From Bosea sp. 29B (GTDB taxonomy: Bacteria > Pseudomonadota > Alphaproteobacteria > Rhizobiales > Beijerinckiaceae): a DNA stretch of 64,000 bases. Within the stretch, counting starts at the first letter, position 1, and every line of letters begins with the position of its first letter. The stretch is from assembly GCF_902506165.1 (NCBI RefSeq), contig NZ_LR733817.1, positions 1 to 64,000 of the forward strand, written 5' to 3'. Below, in pieces: positions 62,310 to 64,000 of this stretch. Made by a program: the position numbers and the translations under genes. The notes under the pieces are model-generated. The model ran no database searches. It was not told the DNA's origin and saw only the letters and a program-made list of their open reading frames with translations.

Positions 62310-63608
62310 TCAGCCCGCATCGCTGCCGGCAAGATTGGCCGGCATGCCCTCGACCGGCAGGTCGAGCGCCTGCTTCAGCGTCTCGAGGTTGTATTCGCGG
62401 ATGCGGCCGTTCGTGGGGTCGCTGACATAGGCGCTGCCGCCGACCACCGCGAGCGAGGGCGTCGGCGTCTTGGCTCCATACTGGCAGTCGAAGGCCGGCA
62501 CGGCGTCGAAGCTGGCGAGCTCCTTCCAGGCGGCGACGTCATAGACCCGGAGCTTGCCGTCCGGTGTCAGATTGGCGAGCCGCCGGCCATTGGCGGAGAG
62601 CTCGAACTGGCAGGCCGACTGGCCGCCCGGCACCGACAGGACATCGGCCGAGGTCAGCGACTTGGCGGTCGGGTCGACCCGGAGCAGCCCGTCATAGGGC
62701 GAGGTCTTGCCGTAATTGGCGACCATGAACTTTGCTCCCGCCTTCGCCTTGATCGCGCTGATCCGGCGCTCGTCGGGATAGGCGAGCTTGTGCGCGCCGA
62801 ACTTGCCGCCGGCCTGCGACAGCACCAGCATCCCGCCGCCCTCCCCCTCGGCGCAGCCGAAGACATGGCGGCCATCGGCCGCGGCATGGCCGTGATAGAG
62901 CTTGCAGGAGGCGTCGGCCTTGGCCGGATCGTTGAAGCTGGCGAGCCTGGCCCAGCTGCCCTTCGTCCGGTCGAGGATCTCGAAGCCATCCGGCCGCGAC
63001 GAGGCGCTCTTGTCCTCGCCCTTCACGTAGACCGGGTTCGGCACCGACATCAGCCAGCGCCCCTCGCCCATCGGCACGACGATGCCGTGCTGCGGCCCCG
63101 GACTCAGCCATTCCGTCAGCTGCGGCTTGTCCTTGGCGAGATCGTTGATCACGACCAGCACCGCCTTCGCCGTGCTCTGCCCGTCCCAGGGACGGATGCC
63201 GTCATAGAACAAAGCGAGCTGGCCATGACCGGAGATGACATGGGCCGGCTTCTGGCCAGTCAGCACGAGGTCGACGAGCTTCACCGGCCCCTTCTCGATG
63301 TCGTTGTGGTCGCCATGCGACTCGATCGTCAGGCCGGTATCGAGGAAGCGGATCGTGCCGGCATCGTCGCCGGTCTTGATCACCACGAAACGGCCACCCT
63401 GCGCGGTAGCGAAGCCGGGATTGGCCTTGGGCACGTCGAAGCTGTGCGTGACCTCGCCGGTGTCGAGGTCGAGCACGCGCACGACCGGCTTTTCGTGATC
63501 GGCGAAGACCAGCCGGCCGCGCAGCACGGCGTGGTCATGGGCGAACGCCGGCAGGCTCGACAGCACGGCGGATATGGCGAGCGAGGACAACAGGGAAAGC
63601 GAACGCAT
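62310..63608 (-). CDS. AztD-like periplasmic zinc-metallochaperone
   Basis: 432 residues with signal peptide (MRSLSLLSSLAISAVLSSLPAFA). The mature protein is a beta-propeller of the type seen in AztD, the zinc-delivering protein of the AztABCD importer: GLTIESHGDHNDIEKGPVKL, PAHVISGHGQLALFYDG, GPQHGIVVPMGEGRWLMSVPNPVY and LYHGHAAADGRHVFGC provide the clustered His/Asp ligands. ATG-ATG doublet at 63611/63608; the second has better spacing from GGAG. A COG0523 GTPase gene precedes it. No aztABC is visible, so the assignment is by motif. Confidence 0.85.
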   Translation of the reverse strand: MRSLSLLSSLAISAVLSSLPAFAHDHAVLRGRLVFADHEKPVVRVLDLDTGEVTHSFDVPKANPGFATAQGGRFVVIKTGDDAGTIRFLDTGLTIESHGDHNDIEKGPVKLVDLVLTGQKPAHVISGHGQLALFYDGIRPWDGQSTAKAVLVVINDLAKDKPQLTEWLSPGPQHGIVVPMGEGRWLMSVPNPVYVKGEDKSASSRPDGFEILDRTKGSWARLASFNDPAKADASCKLYHGHAAADGRHVFGCAEGEGGGMLVLSQAGGKFGAHKLAYPDERRISAIKAKAGAKFMVANYGKTSPYDGLLRVDPTAKSLTSADVLSVPGGQSACQFELSANGRRLANLTPDGKLRVYDVAAWKELASFDAVPAFDCQYGAKTPTPSLAVVGGSAYVSDPTNGRIREYNLETLKQALDLPVEGMPANLAGSDAG

Positions 63609-63643
63609 CATGGTCTCCAGGGCGGACGGGAAAGGGGGAGGTC

Positions 63644-64000
63644 TCAGGCGGCGGTGGCGCGGCGCCAGGCCGGGAACGGGTCGGGCAAATCGCGATAGCG
63701 CTCGGGCTTGAAGGCGATGGTCGGGGTCTCGCCGAGCAGACAGGCATCGAGCCCGGCGCGGATAGCGCGCTCGTCCATGCCGGCACCGATGAAAACCAGC
63801 TCTTGGCGGCGATCGCCCCAAACCGAGTGCCAGTGCCGGTTCAGAATCGCCTTCCATTCCGGATGGTCAGGCCAGCGCGGGCGCGGCACGGCGGCCCACC
63901 AGAAGCCCATCGCCTCGGTCCGGCAGATGCTGCCTGCAAGCGACATCTCGCCGACCCATTCGGGCCGCGTCGCCAGCCAGAAATGGCCCTTGGCGCGGAT
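63644..64000 (-). CDS. COG0523/CobW-family GTPase, C-terminal part (cut by the window)
   Basis: The frame is open to the right edge, leaving the last 118 codons plus stop. It shows the CobW_C domain: HFWLATRPEWVGEMSLAGSIC, WWAAVPRPRWP, RRQELVFIGAGMDERAIRAGLDACLL. In this superfamily the GTPase loads metal into target proteins. With an AztD-like gene 35 bases downstream this looks like a zinc-homeostasis unit, probably the ZigA/YciC type. The N-terminal GTPase domain lies outside the window. Confidence 0.9.
   Translation of the reverse strand: MRAKGHFWLATRPEWVGEMSLAGSICRTEAMGFWWAAVPRPRWPDHPEWKAILNRHWHSVWGDRRQELVFIGAGMDERAIRAGLDACLLGETPTIAFKPERYRDLPDPFPAWRRATAA

Overview
The window is chromosomal DNA from a GC-rich alphaproteobacterium, most probably order Hyphomicrobiales (Rhizobiales), in the Bosea/Methylobacterium neighbourhood. 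This rests on seen features: strong G/C third-position bias, a CheA/W/R/D/B cluster, an MbfA gene carrying an Irr-type ICE box, a DnaG primase without zinc ligands, rpoD next to dnaG, and several families of rhizobial-style intergenic palindromes. The genus is inference. There are no rRNAs, insertion sequences, prophage or CRISPR arrays; one tRNA (anticodon CAT) lies at 26120-26195.

Layout. 1-5.6 kb: the end of a flagellar fliK-like gene with an flhB-tail gene and a GNAT enzyme, then sugar-nucleotide genes (UDP-glucuronate-epimerase-like, manC) around mog. 5.8-17.2 kb: a minus-strand chemotaxis block of 11 genes (soluble receptor, response regulator, STAS protein, cheY, cheA, cheW, membrane receptor, cheR, cheD, cheB, second CheY-like protein), followed by a secreted glutathione peroxidase. 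17.5-21.5 kb: LysR regulator, cystathionine beta-lyase and amino-acid binding protein. 21.5-25.2 kb: a LysR regulator divergent from pirin, isochorismatase-like hydrolase, wrbA and a small acetyltransferase, which looks like a quinone/electrophile-stress set. 25.2-27.3 kb: higBA with two operator palindromes, tRNA, and the iron exporter mbfA. 27.3-41.8 kb: a mixed accessory and housekeeping stretch (chemoreceptor, thioesterase, transporters, EAL phosphodiesterase, TetR unit, PLP enzyme with LysR). 41.8-46 kb: rpoD and dnaG. 46-47.6 kb: vapBC overlapping a LysR gene. 47.7-52 kb: two paralogous NIPSNAP genes on either side of yqeY/carA, then a tyrA-type dehydrogenase. 52-54 kb: an unusual beta-propeller/PI-PLC fusion. 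54-64 kb: regulators, an EamA exporter, a cupin behind three operators, an ArsR/SRPBCC pair, IMPase, a CFA-synthase-like enzyme, small membrane proteins, and an AztD/COG0523 zinc locus running off the right end.

The most interesting signals are: (1) a 16-codon leader with tandem Tyr codons in front of the prephenate-dehydrogenase gene, preceded by a promoter that would start the RNA at its AUG and followed by mutually exclusive pairing segments, i.e. a candidate tyrosine attenuator; (2) the six-repeat propeller fused to a PI-PLC catalytic domain; (3) three helically phased TATCTT-N6-AAGATA operators before the cupin gene with no matching regulator nearby; (4) a 14-bp palindrome that buries the gtrA start codon; (5) an unexplained hairpin-rich gene-free stretch at 58.07-58.44 kb. 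Starts were chosen from ribosome-binding sites, overlaps and family lengths, and often lie inside longer open frames.
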